The notes beneath the pieces were generated by a model. It did not search any database and had not been told where the DNA came from. It saw only the letters and a program-made list of their open reading frames with translations. From Marinobacter salsuginis (lineage in GTDB: Bacteria > Pseudomonadota > Gammaproteobacteria > Pseudomonadales > Oleiphilaceae): DNA of 64,000 bases. The translations under genes and the position numbers were made by a program. This document shows positions 45,025 to 53,129 of the stretch, piece by piece. The stretch lies in NCBI RefSeq assembly GCF_009617755.1, contig NZ_BGZH01000001.1:2418001-2482000 (forward strand), given 5' to 3'. Position 1 is the first letter of the stretch; each line of letters starts with the position of its first letter.

Positions 45025-46158
45025 ATGGGTTCGACCATGAAGAAGGTGATCAGTGAAAGCAGCGGCGCGCTGGGTGACATTGGCACATTGCTGCCCTTGA
45101 CTCTCGGTGCCATCGGCGTGGCCGGACTTGCTCCAGTACCGGTACTCCTGGGTTTTGCCGTGTTTTACATCGCGACAGGTCTGTATTACCGCCTTCCTGT
45201 CCCGGTGCAGCCCATGAAAGCCGTGGCCGCGTTGCTGTTGACCACCCAGGTCAGTGCCCAGAGCCTGATCGCCAGTGGCGTTCTGATCGGTGCCATCCTG
45301 TTGCTTCTGGGGTCAATCGGATGGATCAACCGGGCGGCCCGCCTGGTGCCGGGGTCGGTATTGAGCGGCCTGCAACTGGGGCTGGGTTTGTTGTTGGCCA
45401 GCATGAGCCTGGAATTGATGGCTACCTCCCTGCCGCTGGGCCTGGTCGTGCTGGGGTTGCTGGTGGTTACCCTGAAACTGTTCCCCAGCTGGCCGGCGGC
45501 GCTGATGGGGCTGGCGTTGGCCATGGTCCTCGGTGCGCTGCTGGGTTCACCCGGGCTGCCATTGCCGGCGGATCCCGCCATCTTCTCGATGCCCACATTG
45601 CCCTCGATGGATGAGTGGCAGCAGGGGTTCTCTATCCTGGTGTTGCCGCAACTGGCGTTGACTATCACCAACGCCATCGTTCTGACAGCTCTGGTGGTGG
45701 GGGATTATTTCGGAGATCAGTCCCACCGGGTCTCACCGGCACGGCTGTCCGTCACTACTGGCCTGGCCAACCTGTTTCTGGTGCCATTCGGCGCCTTGCC
45801 CATGTGCCACGGCGCCGGGGGTGTTGCGGCCCACTATCGCTTTGGCGCCCGCACCGGTCTGGCGCCGGTCCTGCTGGGCACGGGATTACTCCTGGTGGCG
45901 ATCGTGCCCGGTGGTCTCTCGTTCATTGCCGCCGTGCCCGCGGCGGGTCTTGGCGCTCTGCTCATGGTTGCTGCTGTTGAACTGGGCCTCACCAAACGTC
46001 TCTGGACCGCCAAACCCTCTTGCTGGCCGGTGATTGGCATCACGGCTCTGATCACCTTCTGGGCCGACCCGTTTTTCGGCTTCCTCATCGGGGTGGCCGC
46101 GGAGACGTTCCGGTCAGCCTGGTTGCGTGGACGTTTCAACGGTGTGCATCAAGACTGA
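45025..46158 (+). CDS. Putative sulfate/molybdate permease (MOT1-like)
   Basis: A 377-residue permease with about 10-11 transmembrane helices. ESSGALGDIGTLLPLTLGAIGV at the N-terminus and PMCHGAGGVAAHYRFGARTG near residue 270 are signatures of the SulP-related MOT1 group of molybdate/sulfate transporters. ATG 45025 with GGAG is preferred over a TTG at 44983 that overlaps the regulator stop. Co-transcription with the regulator is likely. Confidence 0.85.
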   Translation: MGSTMKKVISESSGALGDIGTLLPLTLGAIGVAGLAPVPVLLGFAVFYIATGLYYRLPVPVQPMKAVAALLLTTQVSAQSLIASGVLIGAILLLLGSIGWINRAARLVPGSVLSGLQLGLGLLLASMSLELMATSLPLGLVVLGLLVVTLKLFPSWPAALMGLALAMVLGALLGSPGLPLPADPAIFSMPTLPSMDEWQQGFSILVLPQLALTITNAIVLTALVVGDYFGDQSHRVSPARLSVTTGLANLFLVPFGALPMCHGAGGVAAHYRFGARTGLAPVLLGTGLLLVAIVPGGLSFIAAVPAAGLGALLMVAAVELGLTKRLWTAKPSCWPVIGITALITFWADPFFGFLIGVAAETFRSAWLRGRFNGVHQD

Positions 46159-46190
46159 GGATATTGTCCGATTCGGCTGATACACTCTCC

Positions 46191-46217
46191 CTACCACACC
46201 TACCACACCTACCACAC
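46191..46217 (+). repeat. Three tandem copies of CTACCACAC
   Basis: Three perfect 9-base units directly after the MOT1-like gene, in a 207-base gap before the glutaredoxin gene. The rest of the gap shows no clear terminator or promoter. Likely slippage-prone. Confidence 0.8.
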
Positions 46218-46365
46218 CCAGTGAGGGTTCAGCACCCGTTATTCTGAACACTTCATCTTTTGAAATGATATCCTCGTACACCGCTATGAGGGACGCAAAT
46301 CAATCCTGAGTGCCGACCTCTTTGAAGCAATCGTTAACTGGAAACCCGGAGCTTTAACCGTACCC

Positions 46366-46758
46366 ATGAGAGTTGTTATTCGTTATTTTTTCCGAACGCT
46401 GCGCCTGATACTGACACCATTCATGCTGCTCAGTGAAAAACTCAGCACGCCGGAAAGCGTCAGCCGTAGCGCTGATGAGCAGGCCCGCGCTAACGAGGCC
46501 AGCAAGGATCTGGCTCTTTACCAGTTCAAAGCCTGTCCGTTTTGTATCAAGGTAAGGAAAGAAATCGCCCGGCTCGGCCTCAATATCGAAACCCGGGACG
46601 CCCAGCATAACCCGGAGCATCGTGCAGAGCTGGAGGCTGGCGGCGGTCAGGTCAAAGTGCCCTGCCTGAAGATTCAGCAAGAAGATGGCAGTGTCCGCTG
46701 GCTGTATGAGTCTGACGATATCAAGGCGTGGCTGCAGGAGCGGTTTGAGCCGGCCTGA
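46366..46758 (+). CDS. Membrane-anchored glutaredoxin-like protein
   Basis: A 130-residue protein. Residues 5-22 are hydrophobic and may anchor it; residues about 48-128 are a thioredoxin fold with active site CPFC (57-60) and the cis-Pro loop KVPCLKI. The CPFC pair is glutaredoxin-like. It probably reduces disulfides or glutathionylated proteins at the membrane. It stands alone between the two metabolic blocks. Confidence 0.85.
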   Translation: MRVVIRYFFRTLRLILTPFMLLSEKLSTPESVSRSADEQARANEASKDLALYQFKACPFCIKVRKEIARLGLNIETRDAQHNPEHRAELEAGGGQVKVPCLKIQQEDGSVRWLYESDDIKAWLQERFEPA

Positions 46759-46799
46759 TCGCCGGTACTGGTTGGATCGTCCTCGTCATTTATCCCGCA

Positions 46800-47270
46800 T
46801 TATTTCTCTGGGGTGGCAGAGTCCAGGGAAATATCGATAAGTTCATGCTGCAGCTTTTTCAGAAGGTGCAGCAGGCTGACGCTGTCATCAAAACTCATCC
46901 CCTGCATGGCCTGCCGGTAAAACTCGGCAATCGAGTCCTGCAGCCGATCCCAGAAAGTCCGGCCAGATTCGGTCAATACCACCAGTCTGGCCCGCCGATC
47001 CTGGGGGTCCGGTACCCGAACAACGTGCCCGTCCCGTTCCATTCGTTTGAGCACGCCGTCGAGGTTCTGGCGACTGACGTACAGGTACTCTTTGAGCTGA
47101 TTGAACGAGGTGCCTTCCTCGAAACCCTCCCGTGACAGCGCCCCGAGCACCGCCCATTGCACGGCGCTGATGCCCATTTCATTCTGAACCTGACGCTGGA
47201 GAATGTTTCCGGTCTGGAACAGGCGGAAAAACAGGCGGTTGGGAATGCCTCCGGATTCGTTGACGATCAT
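46800..47270 (-). CDS. badR: MarR-family regulator of the cyclohexanecarboxylate genes (BadR-like)
   Basis: A 156-residue MarR protein. Winged helix at about residues 30-115: ISAVQWAVLGALSRE, SFNQLKEYLYVSRQNLDGVLKRM and the wing DPQDRRARLVVLTE. ATG 47270 has AAAGGAG six bases upstream; the frame extends to 47357 but into the previous gene. It is the last gene after aliA-badH-badI-aliB. In Rhodopseudomonas palustris, BadR represses this pathway and is released by 2-ketocyclohexanecarboxyl-CoA. Ortholog status is inferred from context. Confidence 0.8.
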   Translation of the reverse strand: MIVNESGGIPNRLFFRLFQTGNILQRQVQNEMGISAVQWAVLGALSREGFEEGTSFNQLKEYLYVSRQNLDGVLKRMERDGHVVRVPDPQDRRARLVVLTESGRTFWDRLQDSIAEFYRQAMQGMSFDDSVSLLHLLKKLQHELIDISLDSATPEK

Positions 47271-47353
47271 CTGTGCTCCTTTGGTGCCCCGCTGGCGGTT
47301 GGGCCGGCGAGGGCGGTTCTCGGCGTCCTGAATCACGGAAGGCATGGGACGCG

Positions 47354-48493
47354 TCACTTCGGCAGGTACTCGCGGGCGATAATGTTCTTCATGATCTGCG
47401 CTGTACCGTCACCAATCTGCAGCCCCAGGACATCCCGCAAGCGCTGGGCGAACGGTAAATCCTCTCCCCACCCGGTGTGGCCATGGGCCAGCAGGCACTG
47501 TTTCACCACATCGAAAGCGAGCTTCGGGCCCCACCACTTGTTCATCGCCGCCTCGGCGTTATGGGGCAGGTTGTTGTCCTTGAGCCAGAGCGCATGGTAG
47601 CACTGCATGCGCGCGGCATGAACGTAGGTCTGGTATTCCGCCAGCGGATGAGTCAGGCCCTGGAAGGCGGACAGGTTCTGGCCAAAGGCAGTACGCTCGG
47701 TCAGCCACTGCCAGGTTTCTTCCAGGGACTGCTGGGCCACCGCCAGGCACTGCAGGCCGATCAGGGCGCGGCTGTAGTCGAAACCCTGCATGACCTGTTT
47801 GAAGCCTTTCCCTTCCTCCCCCATCATGTGGCTCGCGGGTACTTCCACGTTATCGAAGAAGATCGAACCGCGGCCGATGGCACGTTGGCCATTGTCCTCA
47901 AAGCGGGTGGTGGTGATGCCCGGCGTGTTCATGGGCACCAGGAACGCGCTGATCCCGGAGGCGCGCTGTTCCACCGTGCCGGTGCGGGCGAACACCACCG
48001 CCACGTCAGCCTGGTCGGCCATGGAGATGGAGGTTTTCTCGCCGTTGAGCACGTAGACATCGCCCTTTTTCTCGGCTTTCAGGCGCAGGTTGGCAGCGTC
48101 CGAGCCACCATGGGGTTCGGTCAGTGCGATGCAAGCCACTCTCTGACCGGTAGTCATGCCGTGCAGCCATTCCTTTGCCAGGTCCGGCGCGGCGTGGCTG
48201 GCGATGATCTGGCCGTTCAGGGAGGTCAGTAGGGGAATGTAACCCACGTTGAAATCCCCTTTCGAGATCTCCTCGATGATCAGGCCGCTAGTGACGCAAT
48301 CCATGCCGCTGCCACCGAACTCCTCAGGCAGTTCACCACCGAGCAGGCCCATCTCGCCGAGCTGGCGGATCACGTCCCGCTCGATCACGCCTTCCTGGTC
48401 CCGCTTGCGATAGCCCGGGGCCAGCACCTCGGCGCTGAAGCGGGCCACAACCTCGCGGATCGCGTTTTGTTCTTCATTGAATCCGAAATTCAT
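47354..48493 (-). CDS. aliB: Cyclohexanecarboxyl-CoA dehydrogenase (AliB-like)
   Basis: A 379-residue acyl-CoA dehydrogenase. ALTEPHGGSDAA is the FAD/substrate block, and LGLQIGDGTAQIMKNIIARE is the C-terminal region, where Asp stands in the place of the usual catalytic Glu of YEGT. This variant and the adjacent badI/badH genes point to the alicyclic dehydrogenase that forms cyclohex-1-ene-carboxyl-CoA. Part of a minus-strand operon, 24 bases after badI. Confidence 0.83.
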   Translation of the reverse strand: MNFGFNEEQNAIREVVARFSAEVLAPGYRKRDQEGVIERDVIRQLGEMGLLGGELPEEFGGSGMDCVTSGLIIEEISKGDFNVGYIPLLTSLNGQIIASHAAPDLAKEWLHGMTTGQRVACIALTEPHGGSDAANLRLKAEKKGDVYVLNGEKTSISMADQADVAVVFARTGTVEQRASGISAFLVPMNTPGITTTRFEDNGQRAIGRGSIFFDNVEVPASHMMGEEGKGFKQVMQGFDYSRALIGLQCLAVAQQSLEETWQWLTERTAFGQNLSAFQGLTHPLAEYQTYVHAARMQCYHALWLKDNNLPHNAEAAMNKWWGPKLAFDVVKQCLLAHGHTGWGEDLPFAQRLRDVLGLQIGDGTAQIMKNIIAREYLPK

Positions 48494-48517
48494 GGTGTTC
48501 TCCGGGCTATCGGGCCG

Positions 48518-49300
48518 TTACTTGTAGTACTTGCGGAATTCCGGCTTGCGCTTTTCCTTGAAGGCGTTGACGCCCTCTTTGGATTCGTCGGTGTCGTAGT
48601 ACAGGCTCAGGGCCTGCATGCCGAGGGCACCGATGCCGGCGATGTTGTCGCTGTCGGCGTTGAACGAGCGCTTGGCGATGGAAATGGCGGTCGGACTCTT
48701 CTCGAGGATCTCGTCACACCACTTGCGTACTTCCTCGTCCAGCTGCTCCGGGGGTACAACGGCGTTTACCAGGCCCCATTCCAGTGCCTGTTGGGCGGAA
48801 TACTTGCGGCACAGGTACCAGATTTCCCGGGCCCGTTTCTCGCCCACAACCCGCGCCAGGTAGGCGGTGCCGAAACCGGGATCGACGGAGCCGACCTTGG
48901 GGCCAACCTGACCGAAAATGGCGGTTTCCGAGGCGATGCTCAGGTCACAGATCACGTGCAGCACGTGGCCGCCGCCGATGGCGAAGCCGTTGACCCGGGC
49001 AATCACCGGCTTGGGTACTTCCCGGATCAGGCGCTGCAGTTCTTCCACCGGCAGGCCGATCAGGCCGCGACCGTCGTACTGGCCCTCGTGGGCGCCCTGG
49101 TCGCCACCGGTGCAGAAGGCCTTCTCGCCGGCGCCGGTGAACACGATCACGCCGATGTCCTTGTTCCAGCCGGCACGGTGGAAGGCGTCGATCAGTTCCA
49201 TGCAGGTCTGGCCGCGGAAGGCGTTGTAGCGGTCCGGGCGGTTGATGGTGATGGTGGCGACGCCATCGGTTTCGTCGTACAGGATGTCTTCGTAATTCAT
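48518..49300 (-). CDS. badI: 2-ketocyclohexanecarboxyl-CoA hydrolase (BadI)
   Basis: A 260-residue crotonase that opens the six-membered ring of 2-ketocyclohexanecarboxyl-CoA by hydrolytic C-C cleavage to pimeloyl-CoA. The sequence is very close to what I know of R. palustris BadI: RPDRYNAFRG, FCTGGDQGAHEGQYDGRG, FGQVGPKVGSVDPGFGTAYL and the C-terminus KEKRKPEFRKYYK. This family relates to MenB. It is the diagnostic gene of the cluster. Confidence 0.93.
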   Translation of the reverse strand: MNYEDILYDETDGVATITINRPDRYNAFRGQTCMELIDAFHRAGWNKDIGVIVFTGAGEKAFCTGGDQGAHEGQYDGRGLIGLPVEELQRLIREVPKPVIARVNGFAIGGGHVLHVICDLSIASETAIFGQVGPKVGSVDPGFGTAYLARVVGEKRAREIWYLCRKYSAQQALEWGLVNAVVPPEQLDEEVRKWCDEILEKSPTAISIAKRSFNADSDNIAGIGALGMQALSLYYDTDESKEGVNAFKEKRKPEFRKYYK

Positions 49301-49331
49301 GCTGTGTTCTCCGTTTTCGTGAAAGTGGGCG

Positions 49332-50099
49332 TTAGCCGGCCATGGTCAGGCCGCCGGACACGCTGATTACCTGGCCGGTGATGAAGTTGGCGTCGTCACT
49401 GGCGAGCAGGGCGATGATGCCGGGGTAATCCTCGGGCTGAGCCAGGCGTTTCATGGGCACGGCGTTGCGGAAGGCTTCCAGCAGCTTTTCCGGGTTGGGC
49501 GCGGATTCCGCGACACCCTTGAGCAGGGCGGTGTCGGTGGGGCCGGGACAGACCACGTTCAGGCACACGTTCTTGGTGGCCAGTTCCCGGGCCACCGTCT
49601 TGCTGAAGCCCACCAGCCCGGCCTTGCAGGCGGCGTAGACGGACTCGCCGGAGGAACCGACCCGGGCGGCATCGGAAGCCACATTGATGACCTTGCCGCC
49701 ACCGGCGGCCACCATCTTCGGCAGCACCACGTGGTGCATGTTCAGGGCGCCGGTGAGGTTTACCGCAATCAGTTGGTCCCAGAGTTTTGGTTCGGTCTTC
49801 AGGAATGGCATGAAGCGGTCGAAACCGGCGTTGTTGACCAGCACCGTGGGCACACCCAGATCGCTTTCCATCGCAGCCACGGTCTCAGTGATCGCGGCAT
49901 AATCGGTGATGTCTGCGGCGTAGGCCTTGGCCTCGCCGCCTGCCTCGGTAATCAGGTCTACCGTGGCCTGGGCCGCGTTTTCGTCACGGTCCAGTACGGC
50001 CACCAGGCTGCCTTCCTCGGCAAAGCGCTGGCACACGGCGCGTCCGATGCCGCCGCCACCACCGGTGACGATGACTGTTTTTCTGTTCAGGCCTCTCAT
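49332..50099 (-). CDS. badH: 2-hydroxycyclohexanecarboxyl-CoA dehydrogenase (BadH)
   Basis: A 255-residue short-chain dehydrogenase. TGGGGGIGRA is the NAD site, NNAGFDRFMPF follows, and ASDAARVGSSGESVYAACK contains the Ser-Tyr-Lys centre. CPGPTDTALLKGV and the ending TGQVISVSGGLTMAG match BadH. It oxidises the 2-hydroxy to the 2-keto thioester, the substrate of BadI directly downstream. Confidence 0.9.
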   Translation of the reverse strand: MRGLNRKTVIVTGGGGGIGRAVCQRFAEEGSLVAVLDRDENAAQATVDLITEAGGEAKAYAADITDYAAITETVAAMESDLGVPTVLVNNAGFDRFMPFLKTEPKLWDQLIAVNLTGALNMHHVVLPKMVAAGGGKVINVASDAARVGSSGESVYAACKAGLVGFSKTVARELATKNVCLNVVCPGPTDTALLKGVAESAPNPEKLLEAFRNAVPMKRLAQPEDYPGIIALLASDDANFITGQVISVSGGLTMAG

Positions 50100-50134
50100 G
50101 ATGACTTGCTCCTGTTGTTGTTAAATCAAATGGA

Positions 50135-51799
50135 TCAACTGCGCTTGGCCGGTTCGAGGCGCACCTCTTTGGCTTGCTCACGCAGCTTGAATTTCTGGAT
50201 CTTGCCGGAGGCAGTGCGGGGCATGGCCTCAATCACTTCCAGGTATTCCGGCAGGTAGTTTTTGGACAGTTGCTGTTCGGTCAGGTAGGCCTTGATCTGG
50301 TCCAGGGTCAGGTCGGTGGCGTTCTCGTCCAGGGTCACGTAGGCACACAGGCGCTCACCCAGGCGTTCGTCGGGGCAGCCCACCAGGGCAACATCGACGA
50401 TGCCCGGGTACTTGTAGAGCAGGTTCTCTACCTCCACCACCGGGATGTTCTCGCCGCCCCGGATAACCACGTCTTTGCTGCGACCGGTGATGCGGATGTA
50501 ACCGTCCTTGTCCATGCGGGCGAGGTCACCGGTGTTGAACCAGCCGTCCTCGTCCACGCCATAGAGTTCCGGGCGCTTCAGGTAACCGATAAACAGGCTG
50601 GAGCCGCGAACCAGCAGGCTGCCCTCTTCTCCGGCCGGTAACTCGTTACCCTGGAAGTCGGTGACTTTCACTTCCATCCAGGGCAGTGCCTTGCCGTCGG
50701 ACTGGCTGGCCCGCTCGGCCGGATCTTCCGGGCAGGTCATGGTGACCGCGCCGTTTTCGGTCATGCCCCAGGCTGAGACAATTTTGGCTTTCAGCACCTT
50801 GCCGGCCTGCTCGACCACAGCGCTGGGGATCGGTGCGCCGGCGGAAACGAAGATGCGCAGCGAATCCAGTTCGCCCTCGTGCTTGGGCGCGGTCTTGACC
50901 AGGTCGGCCAGGAAAGGTGTGGCGGCCATGGTGAAGGCCGGTTTCTCGGCACCTATTACCTTGCAGACGTAGTCCGCGTCCCAGATGTCCTGCAGGATGG
51001 CGGTCGTGCCCAGGTAAATGGGCATCATGATGCCGTACATGAAGCCGGTCTGGTGGGCCAGCGGGGAGGCCATCAGTACCTTGTCATCCGGGGTCAGGTG
51101 CAGGCGCTCGGCGTAGGGTCGCACATTGGAAAACAGTGTGTTGGAGCTGTGCATGACGCCTTTAGGCTCACCGGTGGTGCCGGAGGTGTAGAGGATCTGA
51201 ATGGCGTCGTCGGCGGTGAGCTGGCGCTCGGCAAATAGGGCCCGGGTGTCCTGCTGTTCTTCCCAGGCGGTCTCTATCAGGCGCTGCTCGAAGCTGCGTT
51301 CGCCTTCGCCGCCGATCACCAGCAGGGTTTCAAGATTGGGCAGTCCGTTGCGGATTCCGTCGATCATGGCCTCGTAGTCAAAGTCCCGGAAGACCTTTGG
51401 AATCACCAGCAGTTTGGCTTCGCCATGTTTGAGCATGAAGCGCAGTTCGCGCTCCCGGAAGATCGGCATGAGCGGATTCAGGATGGCGCCGATACGAATG
51501 CAGGCCAGGTGCAGGGCTGTGGTCTGCCACCAGTTCGGCAACTGGCAGGCCACCACCTCGCCTTTGCCGATACCCATGGCCACCAGGCCCGCTGCCATAC
51601 GGGTGACCTTGTTATTGAGTTCCCGATAGGTGAGAGCGGTACGGGTGTCATCTGTGACCTGGTAACCGACGATGGCTTCCCGGTCTGGCGTGCTGGCCAC
51701 GGCCTGGTCCAGGTAGTCGGTGATGAGTTTGTCGTTCCATCCGCCAATCTCGACCATGGCGGCACGGCGTTCCGGATTAAGAGTGATGCCTGTATCCAT
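50135..51799 (-). CDS. aliA: Cyclohexanecarboxylate-CoA ligase (AliA)
   Basis: A 554-residue adenylate-forming ligase. YTSGTTGEPKGVMHSS near residue 195, AWGMTENG near 320, FNTGDLARMD near 425 and a C-terminal TASGKIQKFKLRE with the catalytic lysine. First gene of aliA-badH-badI-aliB-badR, which fits activation of cyclohexanecarboxylate. ATG 51799 is taken over a GTG at 51808 because AGGTG is then seven bases upstream. Related aromatic or fatty acids are possible side substrates. Confidence 0.86.
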   Translation of the reverse strand: MDTGITLNPERRAAMVEIGGWNDKLITDYLDQAVASTPDREAIVGYQVTDDTRTALTYRELNNKVTRMAAGLVAMGIGKGEVVACQLPNWWQTTALHLACIRIGAILNPLMPIFRERELRFMLKHGEAKLLVIPKVFRDFDYEAMIDGIRNGLPNLETLLVIGGEGERSFEQRLIETAWEEQQDTRALFAERQLTADDAIQILYTSGTTGEPKGVMHSSNTLFSNVRPYAERLHLTPDDKVLMASPLAHQTGFMYGIMMPIYLGTTAILQDIWDADYVCKVIGAEKPAFTMAATPFLADLVKTAPKHEGELDSLRIFVSAGAPIPSAVVEQAGKVLKAKIVSAWGMTENGAVTMTCPEDPAERASQSDGKALPWMEVKVTDFQGNELPAGEEGSLLVRGSSLFIGYLKRPELYGVDEDGWFNTGDLARMDKDGYIRITGRSKDVVIRGGENIPVVEVENLLYKYPGIVDVALVGCPDERLGERLCAYVTLDENATDLTLDQIKAYLTEQQLSKNYLPEYLEVIEAMPRTASGKIQKFKLREQAKEVRLEPAKRS

Positions 51800-51903
51800 C
51801 TGATTCACCTGTTGTGTCCGGTTTGTTGTTGTTGGGAGGTCTGACCTAATAAGCGGGTCGTTAACTTGTCAGTTTCAAGATACGCCTTCTCAAATTAATA
51901 TGT

Positions 51904-51913
51904 CAACATGTTG
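51904..51913. promoter_or_regulatory. Palindrome in the aliA/badK divergent promoter region
   Basis: CAACATGTTG within an A/T-rich stretch (about 51890-51990) of the 215-base gap between the divergent aliA and badK genes. MarR proteins often bind such short palindromes. It is a reasonable BadR operator candidate but only ten bases long. Confidence 0.35.
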
Positions 51914-52014
51914 CCTTAAAAAATATTCGGGTGTAGTCTTTTTTAAATCGGAGTGGTCAATACAAGGGCTTTAATAGACTAATTATAAGAAATCGCCTCT
52001 TAGTGGAGATGGTT

Positions 52015-52791
52015 ATGAACTACAGCAACATATTGCTTGAAAAGTGCGAGGCTGTGGCCGTCATCCGGCTCAACCGTCCGAAGGTGCACAATGCGCTGAA
52101 CAATGAACTGATGAACGAACTGACGTCGGCTCTGGAAGCCCTCGAGGCGGATAACGCCATCCGCGCCATCGTCATCACCGGCAATGACAAGGCGTTTGCA
52201 GCCGGTGCGGACATTTCCGAAGTCCATGCCCTGGATTTCTCCCGGGCCTACCGTGAGCGCTTCATCTCGGCGAACTGGGAAACCGTGACCCGCTGCCGAA
52301 AACCTGTGATAGCGGCAGTGGCCGGCCTGGCACTGGGTGGCGGCTGCGAGCTGGCGATGATGTGCGATTTGCTGATCGCGGCCGATAACGCGCGTTTCGG
52401 ACAGCCGGAGGTGAAGATTGGCACCCTGCCCGGGGCCGGGGGCACCCAGCGTTTGGCCCGGGCCATCGGCAAGGCGAAGACTATGGACCTGTGCCTGACC
52501 GGGCGGATGATGGATGCGGAGGAGGCCGAACGCAGTGGCCTGGTGAGTCGGGTAGTACCGGCAGAGCGGCTGTTGGAGGAGGCGCTGGCCGTGGCCAATG
52601 ACATCGCCGGTTACTCGCAGATGGCCACCATGATCAACAAAGAGGCTGTGAACCAGGCCTTCGAGACCTCACTGCGCGCCGGGGTGGAATACGAGCGCCG
52701 TCTGCTGTGGTCCAGTTTTGCCAGTGAGGATCGCAACGAGGGTATGACTGCCTTTCTCGAAAAACGTCAGCCCGAGTGGAAGCACCGGTAA
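52015..52791 (+). CDS. badK: Cyclohex-1-ene-carboxyl-CoA hydratase (BadK-like enoyl-CoA hydratase)
   Basis: A 258-residue crotonase with both hydratase glutamates in place: [11 protein letters not shown] and [18 protein letters not shown] 52015 has GGAG six bases upstream; GTG 52003 is rejected. It is divergent from aliA and would hydrate cyclohexene-carboxyl-CoA to the 2-hydroxy thioester, filling the step between AliB and BadH. A general enoyl-CoA hydratase (PaaF-like) role in pimeloyl-CoA beta-oxidation is also possible. Confidence 0.82.
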   Translation: MNYSNILLEKCEAVAVIRLNRPKVHNALNNELMNELTSALEALEADNAIRAIVITGNDKAFAAGADISEVHALDFSRAYRERFISANWETVTRCRKPVIAAVAGLALGGGCELAMMCDLLIAADNARFGQPEVKIGTLPGAGGTQRLARAIGKAKTMDLCLTGRMMDAEEAERSGLVSRVVPAERLLEEALAVANDIAGYSQMATMINKEAVNQAFETSLRAGVEYERRLLWSSFASEDRNEGMTAFLEKRQPEWKHR

Positions 52792-52814
52792 CCTTTAAAA
52801 GCTCAGGAGCGATT

Positions 52815-53086
52815 ATGGATATTCATTTCACCCCCGAAGAGCAGGCTTTCCGCAGTGAGGTCCGGGCATTTCCTCCCTGCTACTAGACATGGATACGCCT
52901 GGGATTACCGTGCGACCGATCATCACTCTGGATGGTGAACACGAGGTCAACGAAGTGTTTTCCGACAGCCGCCGGCTGGCAGCCGCCAAATTTGTAGTCT
53001 CCCGGGCGTCGGAGCTGATTGCGGAGCAATCCCCACAGTTGCATGGAGGCATCGGCATGACCCGGGAATATTCACAGGTGGCCTGA
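52815..53086 (+). pseudogene. Deletion relic of an acyl-CoA dehydrogenase (pair)
   Basis: A ribosome binding site and ATG 52815 begin an acyl-CoA dehydrogenase N-terminus (MDIHFTPEEQAFRSEVRAF). The frame then stops at TAG 52884. From about 52873 another frame gives SLLLDMDTPGITVRP and GEHEVNEVFSD, the middle of such an enzyme. At about 52970 this jumps in frame to a C-terminal region, FVVSRASELIAEQS then [12 protein letters not shown], ending TGA 53086. Some 900 bases or more are missing. A pimC/pimD-type pimeloyl-CoA dehydrogenase pair collapsed by deletions is a good guess from the neighbours. Confidence 0.82.
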
Positions 53087-53129
53087 AAGCCAACCAACAA
53101 GACAAGATCCACAAACGGAGACAAACGAC

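Noticed and set aside
46191..46217. Tandem repeat as a CRISPR array
   Set aside because: Units are nine bases with no spacers.
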